A stretch of DNA of 20,495 nt from Fimenecus sp045655645. GTDB lineage: Bacteria > Bacillota > Clostridia > Oscillospirales > Acutalibacteraceae. Below, piece after piece: positions 19,442-20,495 of this stretch (within the stretch, counting starts at the first letter, position 1; the number at the start of each line of letters is the position of its first letter). The DNA lies in the NCBI GenBank assembly GCA_045655645.1, contig JAZOPS010000012.1:1-20495 (forward strand), read 5' to 3'. The notes under the pieces were generated by a model. It was given only the letters and a program-made list of their open reading frames with translations, had not been told where the DNA came from and made no database searches. The position numbers and the translations under genes were made by a program.

Positions 19442-19690
19442 AGCAGAACTAAAGAAAATTCCTTTAGTTCTGCCCCTGAACCCTTGATATTACTTATTTT
19501 TTTACTCTTTAAGAACTAAAGAACTAAAAAAATAAAAATTAATAGCATTAAAATTTTTAATGGTTTTTATATGCAAAATTTTATATATATAAAGAACTTT
19601 TAAAGCACTCGCTTTAGTTCTGAAAATGCCACAAACCCTTATGTATCAAGGCTTCAAGACAGAACTAAACATTTTTTTCTTTAGTTCTGT
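19426..19690. other. iteron-rich AT-rich region, candidate replication origin
   Basis: Nine copies of a 10-bp motif AGAACTAAAG, allowing one mismatch. On the plus strand: 19426, 19434, 19445, 19512, 19520, 19661. Inverted (CTTTAGTTCT): 19462, 19612, 19679. The first pair overlap with an 8-bp period and lie in the last codons of the primase. Two hairpins result, 12 bp at 19443-19473 and 11 bp at 19659-19690. Between the clusters (~19520-19600) the DNA is nearly all A/T, like an unwinding element. No gene lies in 19442-19721. A regulatory hairpin region is the alternative. Confidence 0.6.
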
Positions 19691-19721
19691 AACATAATTT
19701 TATTAAAATGAGGTGATTTTT

Positions 19722-20258
19722 ATGAAAAATGATGATAAATCTCTAATGCCAACGGGTGATTCTAAAAAAGGTGGACTTTATCAGGTTGCTAATAAAACAG
19801 AATCTGCTCAAAAAATATCTGCTATTTTAGAGAAATCCAATGTGCTTTTGTTTGAGAGCCTTGACCGTCCAAGAACAAATATTCACGATATTGATGAGCT
19901 TGTGCAATCTACTAAAGAATATTTTACTTTCTGTCAAGAGCAAGGCATTATGCCTTCGTTCCGTAGGCTTTCTAATTGGTATGGGTATTCTTTTAATCAG
20001 CTTTACAGAAACATTAATAAGCAAACCCCTGAAGGTATTTACCTTGACCAGATTAAGGATGCTATTAAAGACAACTTGGAACAAGCTGCACTTGTTAATG
20101 CAGTTAATAATATCTCTGCTATGTTTATTCTGAAATCGCAGTATGATTATGTTGAAACAACTAAACACATTATCGAGCCGTCAGATACTTTGCTTGGTCA
20201 ACCTAAATCTATTGACGAGATTAAGACTTATATTGATGCAGATATTATTGAAGAATAG
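19722..20258 (+). CDS. terminase small subunit-like DNA packaging protein
   Basis: 178 aa from ATG 19722, 6 nt after GAGGTG. An in-frame GTG at 19713 overlaps the ribosome site. It is helical, with Tyr-Phe-Thr-Phe-Cys-Gln-Glu-Gln-Gly-Ile-Met-Pro-Ser-Phe-Arg-Arg-Leu then a helix-turn-helix (~75-100), and later Ala-Met-Phe-Ile-Leu-Lys-Ser-Gln-Tyr-Asp-Tyr. This 'xxxMPSxRxL ... IFxLKxxYxY' order matches Firmicute phage small terminase proteins. It would bind the packaging site, and candidate repeats lie just downstream. It marks the switch from early to late genes. Confidence 0.75.
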   Translation: MKNDDKSLMPTGDSKKGGLYQVANKTESAQKISAILEKSNVLLFESLDRPRTNIHDIDELVQSTKEYFTFCQEQGIMPSFRRLSNWYGYSFNQLYRNINKQTPEGIYLDQIKDAIKDNLEQAALVNAVNNISAMFILKSQYDYVETTKHIIEPSDTLLGQPKSIDEIKTYIDADIIEE

Positions 20259-20262
20259 GTAT

Positions 20263-20291
20263 TTGACAGAAAATTGCATATATGATATGAT
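20263..20291 (+). promoter_or_regulatory. consensus promoter directly ahead of a terminator
   Basis: TTGACA (20263-20268), 17 bp and TATGAT (20286-20291). The predicted start falls inside the terminator hairpin, so a transcript would be stopped after about 20 nt unless antiterminated. It may instead be a protein-binding repeat: the first 20 bp match motif copies at 20427 and 20458. Confidence 0.5.
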
Positions 20292-20317
20292 AGACACTCG
20301 AAAGGGTGTCTATTTTT
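20291..20317 (+). terminator. intrinsic terminator after the terminase gene
   Basis: A 9-bp stem, TAGACACTC (20291-20299) with GGGTGTCTA (20304-20312), one G-T pair, a GAAA tetraloop and TTTTT at 20313-20317. It lies 32 bp after the small terminase stop and would end the early transcript. Confidence 0.85.
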
Positions 20318-20369
20318 GATGGGAAAGGGCATATAGTAAAAGTTTTGCCGATACACTACATTAAAAAAG

Positions 20370-20424
20370 ACGAGAAAAAACGAGAAAAAACGAGAAAATG
20401 AGAGAAAATGAGAGAAAATGGGAG
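20370..20424 (+). repeat. 10-bp tandem array with phased A-tracts
   Basis: Five and a half 10-bp units: CGAGAAAAAA twice (20371, 20381), CGAGAAAATG (20391), AGAGAAAATG twice (20401, 20411), then GGAG. A-tracts spaced exactly one helical turn apart bend DNA strongly. It follows the small terminase gene, where pac or cos sites are often found. No gene lies in 20259-20495. Confidence 0.75.
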
Positions 20425-20495
20425 TTTTGACAAAAATTTGCATATAGCACCCTGATTTTGACCAAAAAACGCATATATAGAGCAGATGGCTACCC

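Larger units (their letters stand above)
20263..20477 (+). repeat. three-copy bipartite motif TTGAC(A/C)-7 nt-GCATATA
   Basis: The 20-bp motif occurs at 20263-20282, 20427-20446 and 20458-20477, each with the second half starting 13 bp after the first. An extra lone GCATATA is at 20329-20335. The last two copies lie right of the bent-DNA array. The constant spacing suggests a protein-binding site rather than chance. Confidence 0.6.

Noticed and set aside
19443..19473. Rho-independent terminator after the primase gene
   Set aside because: The stem is strong, but the next bases are CCCTGAACCC with no T-run until ~19497, and the arms are copies of the wider iteron motif.
20371..20424. Coding repeat or minus-strand ORF (20228-20443)
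   Set aside because: Low-complexity Phe/Ser translation of the A-tract array with no ribosome site.

Overview
The window is the early half of a temperate siphovirus-type phage from a low-GC Gram-positive host, most likely a gut clostridium. The reasons are AT-rich coding sequence, strong AGGAGG-type ribosome sites, a Gram-positive LexA box, and phage families common in Clostridia (AAA/Sak4-like ATPase, DUF669, DUF551, Lar, DUF1599, GIY-YIG/NUMOD). There are no host housekeeping genes and no complete tRNA.

Layout. (1) 1-789 is the end of a metallophosphoesterase gene, closed by a hairpin terminator. (2) 836-1095 looks like an intact attP. It has the 3-prime half of a tRNA-Met (973-1017), flanked by inverted repeats and by a pair of arm-type repeats on each side. 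Arms on both sides and no tRNA 5-prime half argue that this is an excised, circular or circularly permuted phage genome rather than a prophage junction. (3) 1058-2227 (minus) is a tyrosine integrase. (4) 2282-2963 is the lysis/lysogeny switch: a short XRE repressor without a peptidase domain (minus), divergent promoters each with a palindromic operator between -35 and -10, and a separate strong promoter with a perfect LexA box driving a 34-codon ORF that points into the repressor's 3-prime end.

(5) 2964-17048 is one long rightward early operon, mostly with overlapping or nearly abutting genes: Cro-like and excisionase-like regulators, a PD-(D/E)XK nuclease, an AAA recombination ATPase, a DUF669 SSB-like protein, an SF2 helicase, a C5 and an N6 DNA methyltransferase, a VRR-NUC nuclease, a secreted 3D-domain protein, a lipoprotein, and many small zinc-ribbon or membrane proteins. 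Two genes look broken: the GIY-YIG homing endonuclease (nonsense codon near its start) and the C5 methyltransferase (an 8-bp palindrome inserted exactly in the catalytic Pro-Cys-Gln motif). (6) 17060-19441 is a TOPRIM plus SF3-helicase primase. It is followed by an iteron-rich, AT-rich non-coding region (19426-19690) that is a candidate replication origin. (7) 19722-20258 is a probable small terminase subunit, followed by a terminator, a 10-bp-phased A-tract array and a three-copy bipartite motif. This stretch is a candidate packaging (pac/cos) site.

How it fits together: the repressor probably holds early transcription off through at least four related operators, two at promoters and two further down the early operon. 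Because the repressor has no self-cleavage domain, DNA damage may be sensed through host LexA and the 34-aa peptide or its antisense transcript. After induction the operon supplies recombination, replication and DNA-modification functions, and then packaging starts.
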